Shown here piece after piece: positions 26,433 to 33,787 of a DNA stretch of 64,000 nucleotides; the first letter of the stretch is position 1, and each line of letters starts with the position of its first letter. The stretch is taken from contig NZ_VLKN01000005.1 of NCBI RefSeq assembly GCF_007830035.1, forward strand, positions 124,001 to 188,000, written 5' to 3'. The position numbers and the translations under genes were made by a program. Under the pieces are notes generated by a model, which was given only the letters and a program-made list of their open reading frames with translations, did no database searches and was not told the origin of the DNA. The stretch is from Luteimonas cucumeris. GTDB taxonomy: Bacteria > Pseudomonadota > Gammaproteobacteria > Xanthomonadales > Xanthomonadaceae.

Positions 26433-27104
26433 ATGACGCTACTGGAAACCGTCGAACACGAAACCGCGCCGTCGCCGCAATGGACGGTGCTGTGGCTGCA
26501 TGGCCTCGGCGCCGACGGCCACGACTTCGCGCCGATCGTGCCGGAACTGGTACGGCGCGACTGGCCCGCGCTGCGCTTCGTGTTCCCGCACGCACCGCAA
26601 CGCGCGGTTACCATCAATGGCGGCATGCGCATGCGTGCCTGGTACGACATCCGCGATGTCGACCTGGCCAATCGTGCCGATGAAACCGGCGTGCTGGAAT
26701 CCGTCGCGCAGATCGAAGCGCTGATCGCGCGCGAGATCGAACGCGGCGTGCCGGCTTCGCGCATCGTGCTGGCCGGTTTTTCGCAGGGCGGGGCGATCGC
26801 GTTGGCGGCCGGGTTGCGCCGCCGCGAGCCGCTGGCCGGCCTGGTCGGCCTGTCGACCTACCTGCCTGCTCCAGGCAGGGCCGCTGCGAGTCTTGCCGCA
26901 GGTGCCAATGCGCAGCCGCTGTTCATGGCGCATGGCACGCACGATCCGGTGGTGCCGTACGCGGCCGGCGAGCAGAGCGCGACCTTGCTGGAGTCGTTGG
27001 GTTTCGCGATCGACTGGCACGCATACCCGATGGCGCACCAGGTCTGTGCGGAAGAGATCCGCGATCTCGGCGATTGGCTGTCGCGGCGTTTCGCAACGCC
27101 CTGA
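26433..27104 (+). CDS. Carboxylesterase / lysophospholipase-like alpha/beta hydrolase
   Basis: A 223-residue phospholipase/carboxylesterase-family hydrolase. The catalytic triad is S117 (LAGFSQGGA), D171 (HGTHDPVVPY) and H202 (PMAHQVC); the oxyanion region is WLHGLGADGHDF near residue 21. Size and motifs match bacterial carboxylesterase 2 enzymes of the YpfH/EstB type. The ATG has GGGGAGG upstream. It lies 50 bp after opgH and 2 bp before the sensor kinase gene. It is cytoplasmic, with no signal peptide. Confidence 0.92.
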   Translation: MTLLETVEHETAPSPQWTVLWLHGLGADGHDFAPIVPELVRRDWPALRFVFPHAPQRAVTINGGMRMRAWYDIRDVDLANRADETGVLESVAQIEALIAREIERGVPASRIVLAGFSQGGAIALAAGLRRREPLAGLVGLSTYLPAPGRAAASLAAGANAQPLFMAHGTHDPVVPYAAGEQSATLLESLGFAIDWHAYPMAHQVCAEEIRDLGDWLSRRFATP

Positions 27105-27106
27105 GC

Positions 27107-28162
27107 ATGTCGGACCCGCGCACCAGCGAGCCATGGTTTCCGGATCTGTGCCGGCTGCACCGCGTCGGCACGTTGCTGGGTCTGGCCGAACTGGCGGTGG
27201 TGGTGGTGATGCTGGCACCGGACGGAACGCGTGGCTGGGATGCCGTCGCGTTCATGCGTGCGAGTGGTTTCGCGCTGTGGCTGGCGTTGACCGTATCGGT
27301 GCTGCTGTGCCGGATGCGACGCAACCTGTCGCGCTGGCCGCCGCGCAGCGGGTCGTTGCTGGCGGTGGCGCTGGCGTCGCTGGTGGCGATCGTCGCCGCC
27401 GGCATCGTGCATGCCCTGTTCGCCAGCGTCGATTCGGAAGGCGGATTGCCCGGCTTCTGGCCGTTCGTGGGCGGCAGCGCCGCGATCGTCGCGTTGATCA
27501 CCGCGCTGGCGCTGCGCTACTTCTACGTGATCGATGGCTGGCGCGCCCAGGTCAACGCCAACGCACGTGCGCAAGCCGATGCGTTGCAGGCGCGGATCCG
27601 CCCGCACTTCCTGTTCAACAGCATGAACCTGATCGCCAGCCTGCTGCGCAGCCAGCCGGCGGTCGCCGAACGCGCGGTGCTGGATCTGTCCGACCTGTTT
27701 CGCGCTGCGCTCGATGCGGGTGAAGGCAACTCCAGCCTGGCCGAGGAAGTGGAACTGGCGGAGCGTTACCTGGCGATCGAATCGCTGCGCCTCGGCGAGC
27801 GGCTGTCGATCGCCTGGCGCAAGCAGGAACCGTTGCCGTGGTCGCTGCCGATGCCGCGCCTGACCCTGCAGCCGCTGGTCGAGAACGCGGTGCTGCACGG
27901 CATCTCGCGCCTGTCCGAGGGCGGCAGGGTCGACATCGAACTGGAAACCGGCGAAGGCGTGCTGCGGATCCGCGTGCGTAATCCCGCGCCGCCGCCAGAG
28001 GCACCGGCGGACAACGGCAACGGTGCCGGCCATGCGCAGCGCAACATCGGCCATCGCCTGGCCTATGCCTTCGGCCCGCGCGCACGGATGACCGCCGGCT
28101 GGGCGGAGGGCTACTATGACTGCGAACTCAGCCTGCCGCTGGGATACGCAAGACGGCCATGA
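27107..28162 (+). CDS. algZ: LytS/AlgZ-family sensor histidine kinase
   Basis: A 351-residue kinase with four transmembrane helices in the first 145 residues (about 23-38, 50-68, 83-104, 120-141) and no periplasmic sensor. The His_kinase domain (PF06580 type) has H167 in QARIRPHFLFNSMN, then LQPLVENAVLHGI as the N-box and a shortened G-region. Position next to a LytTR regulator and hemC is the conserved algZ(fimS)-algR-hemC arrangement of pseudomonads and xanthomonads. The symbol is by context; what it senses here is unknown. Confidence 0.88.
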   Translation: MSDPRTSEPWFPDLCRLHRVGTLLGLAELAVVVVMLAPDGTRGWDAVAFMRASGFALWLALTVSVLLCRMRRNLSRWPPRSGSLLAVALASLVAIVAAGIVHALFASVDSEGGLPGFWPFVGGSAAIVALITALALRYFYVIDGWRAQVNANARAQADALQARIRPHFLFNSMNLIASLLRSQPAVAERAVLDLSDLFRAALDAGEGNSSLAEEVELAERYLAIESLRLGERLSIAWRKQEPLPWSLPMPRLTLQPLVENAVLHGISRLSEGGRVDIELETGEGVLRIRVRNPAPPPEAPADNGNGAGHAQRNIGHRLAYAFGPRARMTAGWAEGYYDCELSLPLGYARRP

Positions 28163-28175
28163 GGGTGGCCCGCGC

Positions 28176-28907
28176 TTGAAGATTGTCATCGCCGACGACG
28201 AACCGCTGGCGCGCGAGCGCCTGCGCGACCTGCTCGCCGAGCAGGCCGGTGTGCAGGTGGTCGCCGAGGCCGGCGATGGTCGCGAGGCGCTGCACGCCTG
28301 CGCCGAGCACGATCCGGACCTGGTGCTGCTGGACATCGCGATGCCCGGCATCGACGGACTGGAAGCGGCGCGACACCTGGCCGCGTTCGATCCGCGACCG
28401 GCCGTGGTGTTCTGCACTGCCTACGACGCGCATGCGTTGTCGGCATTCGAAGCCGCGGCGATCGACTATCTGCTCAAGCCGGTGCGTCCGGAACGCCTGG
28501 CCGCGGCGCTGGAACGCGCGCGCACCTATGCCGCCGGCCGCGGACGCGACGCCGGCGAGCAACCGGCCGGCCGTCGCCGCACGCACCTGTGCGCGCGCAT
28601 CCGCGGCAGCCTGCGGCTGATCCCGATCGAGGACGTGCATTACCTGCAGGCTGACGAGAAGTACGTGGTGGTGCACCACGCGCGCGGCGAGGACCTGCTG
28701 GAGGAATCGCTGAAGTCGCTGGAGGAGGAATTCGGCGAGCGATTCGTGCGCATCCATCGCAACTGCCTGGTCGCCCGGCACGAACTGATCGAACTCAAGC
28801 GTGCACCGGATGGCCACGTGCACGCGATCCTGCGCCACGGCAAGCAGCCGCTGGAAGTCAGCCGACGCTGTGTCACCGGGCTGAAGGAAACAGTCAAGCA
28901 CCTGTAG
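28176..28907 (+). CDS. algR: LytTR-family response regulator (AlgR-like)
   Basis: A 243-residue regulator: receiver domain (D7/D8, phosphoacceptor D53 in LLDIAMPGIDG, K near 103 in LLKPV) and C-terminal LytTR DNA-binding domain (about 150-240: IPIEDVHYLQADEKYVVVH, FVRIHRNCLVARHEL, LEVSRRCVTGLK). I prefer TTG 28176, which gives the conserved N-terminus MKIVIADDEP, over ATG 28116, which adds 20 unrelated residues overlapping the kinase gene. In Pseudomonas, AlgR controls alginate and type IV pili; the exopolysaccharide locus further on is a possible target, by inference. Confidence 0.9.
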   Translation: MKIVIADDEPLARERLRDLLAEQAGVQVVAEAGDGREALHACAEHDPDLVLLDIAMPGIDGLEAARHLAAFDPRPAVVFCTAYDAHALSAFEAAAIDYLLKPVRPERLAAALERARTYAAGRGRDAGEQPAGRRRTHLCARIRGSLRLIPIEDVHYLQADEKYVVVHHARGEDLLEESLKSLEEEFGERFVRIHRNCLVARHELIELKRAPDGHVHAILRHGKQPLEVSRRCVTGLKETVKHL

Positions 28908-29021
28908 AGCGGGGCTTGCTTTGCTGCTTTTCCTTGTAGCGGAGCTGGCTTCGCGGTTTTGCTTGGTGGGTCCGGTGATTTGCCTCACTTCGTTCGGTTT
29001 TTCGTCCGCTGTCGCGGCCGA

Positions 29022-29066
29022 GTCACTTTCTTTGCTGGCCCAAAGAAAGTAACCCAAGAAAGGGCC
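29022..29066 (+). repeat. 45-bp dispersed repeat, left arm of an inverted pair
   Basis: Begins GTCACTTTCTTTGCTGGCCC and ends CCAAGAAAGGGCC. Inside it, ACTTTCTTT and AAAGAAAGT form a 9-bp hairpin. The sequence matches the reverse complement of 29332-29376 at 44 of 45 positions, and a variant occurs at 63425-63472. Confidence 0.9.
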
Positions 29067-29331
29067 TGAAGCAGTGGGTGCGGATGTTGCACTCGTTGAA
29101 TCCAGCGCTGAATATCGCTCTACGCGGCCATGGCTCTTATTCTCGATCCGAATTTGTGCGCGGCGCCGGTAGGAGCTTCGCTTCGCTGACTAGATTGCTT
29201 TTTTCAACGGTGCTGGCCGGATCGAAGCTGCAGCCATCGTCACATTCAAATTTCGGTCCGTACCTGTTCAACGTGCTTGATAGTCACCGTTGTCCCGCAC
29301 AACGCAAATACGACACCGCAAACGGGCTTCG

Positions 29332-29376
29332 GGCCCTTTCTTTGGTTACTTTCTTTGGGCCAGCAAAGAAAGTGAC
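29332..29376 (-). repeat. 45-bp dispersed repeat, right arm of an inverted pair
   Basis: Inverted copy of 29022-29066 with one mismatch (T for G at the 11th base). The arms enclose 265 bp without a recognisable gene, giving a possible long stem-loop or a short composite element. Confidence 0.9.
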
Positions 29377-29462
29377 CCGGGCGCTTCAGCGCACGGAAGC
29401 CCTTGATCTTTGCCCTTACTCACCGCCCTTGCCACCCGCGACAACGCAAACCTATCCAACCC

Positions 29463-29490
29463 TGGATTCCGGCGTTCGCCGGGATGACGG
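29463..29490 (+). repeat. REP-like palindrome
   Basis: TGGATTCCGGCGTTCGCCGGGATGACGG: the imperfect palindrome CCGGCGttCGCCGG followed by GATGACGG. It belongs to the same family as the copies at 57587, 57643, 62304, 62370 and 63316. Confidence 0.8.
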
Positions 29491-29551
29491 CTTGAGGGCA
29501 ACGGAACAAGCTCCGCTCTACAAAGCTCGAAGAGCGGGCGATAATGCGTCC

Positions 29552-30469
29552 ATGGCCGTCCTACGCATCGCCACCAGAAAAAGCCCGCTCGCGCTCTGGC
29601 AAAGCGAGCACGTCGCAACGCAGCTGCGCATCGCGCACCCGGATCTTGCCGTCGAACTGGTGCCGATGAGCACCCGTGGCGACGAGGTGCTGGACCGTTC
29701 TCTGGCCGCGATCGGCGGCAAGGGTTTGTTCCTCAAGGAACTGGAGCTGGCGATGCAGCGCGGCGACGCCGACTGCGCCGTGCATTCGCTCAAGGACGTG
29801 CCGATGGAGCTCGAGCCGGGCTTCGTGCTGCCGGCGATCCTGCAACGCGCCGATTCCGCCGATGCTTTCATCAGCAACGCTTTCGCTTCGATCGATGCAT
29901 TGCCGCACGGCGCACGCGTCGGCACCTCGTCGCTGCGTCGCCAGGCGCAGTTGCGCGCACGCCGTCCGGACCTGCAGCTGCTCGATCTGCGCGGCAACGT
30001 CAACACGCGCCTGGCCAAGCTCGATGCCGGCGATTACGACGCCATCGTGCTGGCTTGCGCCGGGCTGGAGCGCCTTGGGCTGGATGCGCGCATCCGGGCG
30101 CGGCTTGAGGTGCCCGACTGGATTCCGGCGCCGGCGCAGGGCGCGATCGCGATCGAATGCCGCGACGACGATGTGGCCACGCAGTCGCTGTGCGCTGCGC
30201 TGGACCACACGCCCACGCGCCTCTGCGTCGAGGCCGAGCGCGCGATGAATCGAGCCCTGCATGGCAGCTGCCATGTGCCGGTCGCGGCCCATGCGCGCCT
30301 TGACGGCGGACAATTGCGGTTACAGGGCCTGGTCGGTTCGGTCGCCGATGGCCGCCTGCTGCGTGCCCAAGGCGAGGGCAACGCGGAAGCGCGTGAAGCA
30401 CTGGGTGCCAAGGTGGCGCAGGCGCTGCTGGAGCAGGGCGCCGCCGACTGGTTGCAGCCGCACGCCTGA
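29552..30469 (+). CDS. hemC: Hydroxymethylbilane synthase (porphobilinogen deaminase)
   Basis: A 305-residue enzyme of heme biosynthesis that joins four porphobilinogen units into hydroxymethylbilane. Family motifs: [13 protein letters not shown] at the N-terminus, [29 protein letters not shown] and [15 protein letters not shown] (shortened). C240 in LHGSCHVPV is the attachment site for the dipyrromethane cofactor. I start at ATG 29552; the longer open frame runs back through the repeat-filled spacer. The algZ-algR-hemC order is conserved in related genera. No hemD follows. Confidence 0.97.
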   Translation: MAVLRIATRKSPLALWQSEHVATQLRIAHPDLAVELVPMSTRGDEVLDRSLAAIGGKGLFLKELELAMQRGDADCAVHSLKDVPMELEPGFVLPAILQRADSADAFISNAFASIDALPHGARVGTSSLRRQAQLRARRPDLQLLDLRGNVNTRLAKLDAGDYDAIVLACAGLERLGLDARIRARLEVPDWIPAPAQGAIAIECRDDDVATQSLCAALDHTPTRLCVEAERAMNRALHGSCHVPVAAHARLDGGQLRLQGLVGSVADGRLLRAQGEGNAEAREALGAKVAQALLEQGAADWLQPHA

Positions 30470-30521
30470 TCGCTGTTGTGTCGTTACAGAACGGACGGGG
30501 TCGTCGCGTCGTGCTTCTGCC

Positions 30522-30552
30522 TGTCATCCCGAGCGCAGCGAGGGACCTGTTG
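30522..30552 (+). repeat. REP-like element (GAGCGCAGCGAGGGACCT type)
   Basis: TGTCATCCCGAGCGCAGCGA followed by GGGACCTGTTG, lying between the convergent ends of hemC and the DUF481 gene. A near-identical copy lies at 59922-59951. This is a second dispersed palindrome family, distinct from the CCGGCG type. Confidence 0.75.
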
Positions 30553-30594
30553 TTGGCGATGTGCGACGCGCGCATGCGCGGCGGGTGAGCCGAA

Positions 30595-31251
30595 TCAGAA
30601 CGCGTACTGCAGCTTCACCGAGCCTTCGGTCTCGGTCCGGCCGTCGCCACCGCTGGCGACGTGGCGTGTTTCCACGCCCGAGCGCAGCGTTACCTGTGGC
30701 CGGATCTCCACGTCGAAGGAGATCGCATTGCGCACGAAGGTATTGTTGTTGCGCCCGGTTTCCAGATAGGTCTGCTGGCTCAGCCGCGTGTGCTCGCCAA
30801 GGCGCTGGCGCAGGTCGAGGCTGGCGCGTGCCACCGGCCCGGTGATGCCGACGCCATCGTCGACCCAAGGCTGCAGCCGATAACCGGTACCGAACACCAC
30901 CTTGACCTGCGTGTTCGGCAGGCGCACGGCTTCGACTCCGTAACGCGTGCCGACGCGCCAGTCACGGGCATAGCTGTCGACCCAGTCGCGCGCCGAGGAG
31001 GGTGCGCTCAGACGCGTGCGATACACCGCCTTTCCGGGCAGCGGCCGCAGCGCCGGCTTGTCGGCCGTGCGGAAATGCTCGAATTGCCGATCGCTCCATT
31101 CGACGTCGCCGCACACCAGGCTCAGGCACGTCGGCAGCGCCGACATGCGCGCGGCCTCGACCGCGACCGCCGTCGGCTGGTCCGGCATCTCGAGCAGCGG
31201 CAATGGCGACAGTGGCTGGCCGATCACGGCGAACCACCAGGCGGCCAGCAT
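30595..31251 (-). CDS. DUF481-type outer membrane beta-barrel protein
   Basis: A 218-residue protein with a hydrophobic N-terminal segment (LAAWWFAVIGQPLSPLPLLE) likely to act as a signal peptide. Alternating strands follow (RVGTRYGVEAVRLPNTQVKVVFGTGY, YLETGRNNNTFVRNAISFDVEI, cut to motifs), and the protein ends in VKLQYAF with the terminal Phe required for outer-membrane insertion. This fits the YdiY/DUF481 family of salt-induced porin-like proteins. ATG 31251 has GAGGG six bases upstream. It follows soeC by about 75 bp on the same strand. Confidence 0.75.
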   Translation of the reverse strand: MLAAWWFAVIGQPLSPLPLLEMPDQPTAVAVEAARMSALPTCLSLVCGDVEWSDRQFEHFRTADKPALRPLPGKAVYRTRLSAPSSARDWVDSYARDWRVGTRYGVEAVRLPNTQVKVVFGTGYRLQPWVDDGVGITGPVARASLDLRQRLGEHTRLSQQTYLETGRNNNTFVRNAISFDVEIRPQVTLRSGVETRHVASGGDGRTETEGSVKLQYAF

Positions 31252-31325
31252 GGCGAACCCTCGTGTAAACGATTACATGGACATTATGCACGCCAACCAT
31301 GGCTGGGCCCAAGGCCATGGGCAAA

Positions 31326-32282
31326 TCAGTAGTACTGGCTCACCATGTGTCTAGCCTGGGCGAAAAACAGCCAGCGCTCTACGAACGTGCCGGCCAGTAT
31401 CGCCACTACGGTCAGCGGGAACAGCAGCCCGCCGACCTTGGGCCACAGCGACAGGACCAGCGCGGCCAGCAGCGGCACCCCCGCGAACAGGGCCAGTGCC
31501 AGCCAGCGCAGCGCCTGCGCATGCTCGCGTGCGACCACGAAGACCATCTCGCGGGTGAGGTAGTTGGCTTGGGTATGCGGGCGTTCGAACACTTCGACTT
31601 CGCGTCCGGGCAGGCCGACCGCCGCGCCGCGGGTCGGCAGCGTGCCGCGGTCGGTCTCGCGCCAGTACAGCAGTTTCAGCAGGCCCGCCAGCACACCCAG
31701 CACCGCCAGGATCTTCGACAGGCCGGCCGCGGCGATGTCGCCGGGCAGCTTCCACAGCATCAGCAGGAACAGCAGCGCCGCGCCGCCGTGCAGAGCAAAC
31801 AGCAGGTAGCCCGGCAGCACCAGCGGGTGGGTCCAGGCAGGAATCGGCTTGAGCGAGGCGTAGATCATCGCCGTGCAGCTGATCGTCGCCAGTGCCAGCA
31901 ACGTGGTCAGGATCGCCACCACCACCAGCAGGGCCGCCGCATCCGGCGTCCGTACGCCGCGCCACAGCAACCACAACATCGCCAGCGCGGGCAGATAGGT
32001 GAGCAGCGACAGCACGCCCTCGCGTGACAGCCACGAGGTGCGCCATTGCGACATCGCCCGCCACGCGCGCTGCGGCTTGCCCAGATGGCCGAGCGAGCAC
32101 AGCAGTCCGATCGTCACCAGCACCAGCGCGAGCCCGGTGGCGATCAATTGCAGCGAAACCAGCGGCGACGCCATGCCGCCGCGCGACTGCAGCATCATCA
32201 CCGACACGCCCAGCCAGACCAGCAGGCCATAGCCGGCGCCGGACAGGGTGGTGAAGAAGATGACGGAGAGGGCGGGGTGCAT
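31326..32282 (-). CDS. soeC: SoeC/DmsC-type membrane anchor subunit
   Basis: A 318-residue protein with eight or so transmembrane helices and the DmsC-family features HPALSVIFFTTLSGAGYGLL at the N-terminus and LGHLGKPQRAWRAMSQWRTSWLSREG (key: HLGKPxRAWRA). It should carry electrons between the quinone pool and the iron-sulfur subunit. Two paralogous uses exist: DMSO reductase (DmsABC) and sulfite dehydrogenase (SoeABC); the lack of a Tat signal on the catalytic subunit favours the latter. No good Shine-Dalgarno precedes the ATG; a heptanucleotide repeat occupies the region just upstream. Confidence 0.88.
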   Translation of the reverse strand: MHPALSVIFFTTLSGAGYGLLVWLGVSVMMLQSRGGMASPLVSLQLIATGLALVLVTIGLLCSLGHLGKPQRAWRAMSQWRTSWLSREGVLSLLTYLPALAMLWLLWRGVRTPDAAALLVVVAILTTLLALATISCTAMIYASLKPIPAWTHPLVLPGYLLFALHGGAALLFLLMLWKLPGDIAAAGLSKILAVLGVLAGLLKLLYWRETDRGTLPTRGAAVGLPGREVEVFERPHTQANYLTREMVFVVAREHAQALRWLALALFAGVPLLAALVLSLWPKVGGLLFPLTVVAILAGTFVERWLFFAQARHMVSQYY

Positions 32283-32290
32283 GCTGTTCT

Positions 32291-32318
32291 TGGGGGCTGG
32301 GGGCTGGGGGCTGGGGGC
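32291..32318 (-). repeat. Heptanucleotide tandem repeat upstream of soeC
   Basis: Four perfect TGGGGGC units (GCCCCCA on the coding strand of soeC) occupy positions 9-36 bases before the soeC start codon, followed by a degenerate fifth unit. Tracts like this change length by slipped-strand pairing. Confidence 0.9.
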
Positions 32319-32447
32319 TGGGCTGGCGCGGCCGGGCTACGGGTTGGTGGTTACTGCGTTCGTTTCACATCTTTAAAAAGAAGAGCAGGGCCATGGGTCC
32401 TAACGCCTAAATATTCCGGCCGTGAAGTAGCGGGCGTGAATGAAGTG

Positions 32448-32783
32448 TTAGTGCGATTTTTGTTGCCAAGCGATTGCCGTTTTAAAGCCATAGAGCGCAA
32501 TAGACAGGAAGAAGAGGCAAACCAAATACCACAGCACGAAAGTAAGCCAGTAAGTAAATGGACTACTTGATAGTGAGACCGGATCACAGCGACGCCCCAT
32601 GCAAAGTATCTGGCCGTCTCCGAGCGAAGCAATTAGAACACCTGCAGGAGCACATGCCATGAGGAAAACAACTGCACTGCCGATCAATAGGCCATTGCGG
32701 CTCTTTGGCTTTGCGTACTTTGGCCACAAACTCATCAGATAGGCCGTAATAAATGGAGCGACCAGCAGCAAGAGGATCTTCAT
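32448..32783 (-). CDS. Hypothetical membrane protein inserted in the soe operon (low GC)
   Basis: A 111-residue protein with three hydrophobic segments (about 2-18, 32-53, 78-100) and a Cys pair in QILCMGRRCDP between the second and third. No family is recognised. The gene and the bases around it are close to 50% G+C with AT-rich codons, clearly unlike the 68% of soeA, soeB and soeC on either side. It lies 12 bp after soeB and is in the same orientation. It looks like a recent insertion between soeB and soeC. Confidence 0.7.
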   Translation of the reverse strand: MKILLLLVAPFITAYLMSLWPKYAKPKSRNGLLIGSAVVFLMACAPAGVLIASLGDGQILCMGRRCDPVSLSSSPFTYWLTFVLWYLVCLFFLSIALYGFKTAIAWQQKSH

Positions 32784-32795
32784 GATCTTGTTCCC

Positions 32796-33563
32796 CTAGC
32801 GCTTCAATATCCGATCCAGCCAATGTAACGGCGAAGCCGCTTTCGTGGCAGTGTCGGCGGCCACAGTTTCGCCACCGTCGCGGCGTGGACGCGGCGGCAG
32901 GTAGCGGTTGACCGGCTGGTAACCCAGCTCCGGCATCAGGGCCACGCCACCGCGCTCGGCGACCAGTCTGGACACTTTCGATTCCGGGTCGCCGAGGTCG
33001 CCGAAGTGGCGCGCGCGGGTCGGGCAGGCCTGCACGCAGGCCGGCTGGCGTTCGCTTTCTTCCAGGTGCTCGTTGTAGATGCGGTCCACGCACAGCGTGC
33101 ATTTCTTCATCACGCCCTGCGTTTCCGAGTATTCGCGCGCGCCGTAGGGGCAGGCCCAGCTGCACAGCTTGCAGCCGATGCACTTGTCCTCGTCGACCAG
33201 CACGATGCCGTCCTCGGCGCGCTTGTAGCTGGCGCCGGTCGGACAGACGGTGACGCAGGCCGGCGTCTCGCAGTGCAGGCAGGAACGCGGGAAGTGCAGC
33301 GTCATCGCCGGCTGCGTCGCTTCAGTCGCGACGCTGTTGCCGGATGCACAGGCCGAGGTCGGCGCGACTTCGTAACTGTGCACGCGGTTGAACCAGACGC
33401 CGACCGGATCCTTGCCGTAGGGCTGTTCGTCGAGCAAGGGACCGGCGATGCCACCGGCGTTCCATTCCTTGCAGCTGGTGGCGCAGGCGTGGCAGCCGAC
33501 GCAGGTGTCGAGGTCGATCACCAGGCCGAGCTTCTTCTTCGAAGGCGGCGGCAGCGCGGTCAT
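32796..33563 (-). CDS. soeB: SoeB/DmsB-type four-cluster iron-sulfur subunit
   Basis: A 255-residue electron-transfer subunit with four cysteine groups for [4Fe-4S] centres: CVGCHACATSC (C21-C31), CLHCETPACVTVCP, CIGCKLCSWACP and CTLC paired with PACVQACP. The N-terminus LGLVIDLDTCVGCHAC has no signal peptide, so it works on the cytoplasmic side. It transfers electrons between the molybdenum subunit and SoeC. ATG 33563 overlaps the small membrane gene upstream by 4 bp. Confidence 0.92.
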   Translation of the reverse strand: MTALPPPSKKKLGLVIDLDTCVGCHACATSCKEWNAGGIAGPLLDEQPYGKDPVGVWFNRVHSYEVAPTSACASGNSVATEATQPAMTLHFPRSCLHCETPACVTVCPTGASYKRAEDGIVLVDEDKCIGCKLCSWACPYGAREYSETQGVMKKCTLCVDRIYNEHLEESERQPACVQACPTRARHFGDLGDPESKVSRLVAERGGVALMPELGYQPVNRYLPPRPRRDGGETVAADTATKAASPLHWLDRILKR

Positions 33564-33787
33564 GGCAACTCCCGGTGGCGCAGGCGTCCGGTGCCGTAAC
33601 CGACCAGCAGCAGCGAGAACAGGAACCCGAACGCCGCGCGCCAGCGCGACGACGGTGGCGCAAATGCGGCGCTCGATTGCATCTGAGGAAAGGCGCCCGG
33701 GTCGATGAACGCCCAGGCGCTGATGACCACGCCGCAGAGGCCGGCGACCAGGCAGGCCCAACGCACGATGGCGTTGAGCGTCCTCAT
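33560..33787 (-). CDS. Small membrane protein between soeA and soeB (75 aa)
   Basis: A 75-residue protein with two hydrophobic helices (IVRWACLVAGLCGVVISAWAF near 7-27 and FGFLFSLLLVGYGTG near 53-67) joined by a Pro/Ser loop. Its ATG overlaps the soeA stop by 4 bp and its stop overlaps the soeB ATG by 4 bp, so it is translationally locked into the operon. No family is recognised. It may be an accessory subunit or assembly factor of the complex. Confidence 0.72.
   Translation of the reverse strand: MRTLNAIVRWACLVAGLCGVVISAWAFIDPGAFPQMQSSAAFAPPSSRWRAAFGFLFSLLLVGYGTGRLRHRELP

Larger units (their letters stand above)
28908..29551 (+). other. 640-bp gene-free spacer with repeats upstream of hemC
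   Basis: This stretch has no supported gene and its GC falls below that of its surroundings. It contains a pair of 45-bp inverted repeats (29022-29066 and 29332-29376), segments of the family AGCGGAGCTGGCTTCGCGG (28939-28960) and one REP-like palindrome (29463-29490). Confidence 0.7.

Noticed and set aside
29067-29331. Possible gene between the 45-bp inverted repeats
   Set aside because: Open frames there are short, lack start signals and show no coding composition; the long frame leading into hemC is an upstream extension only.
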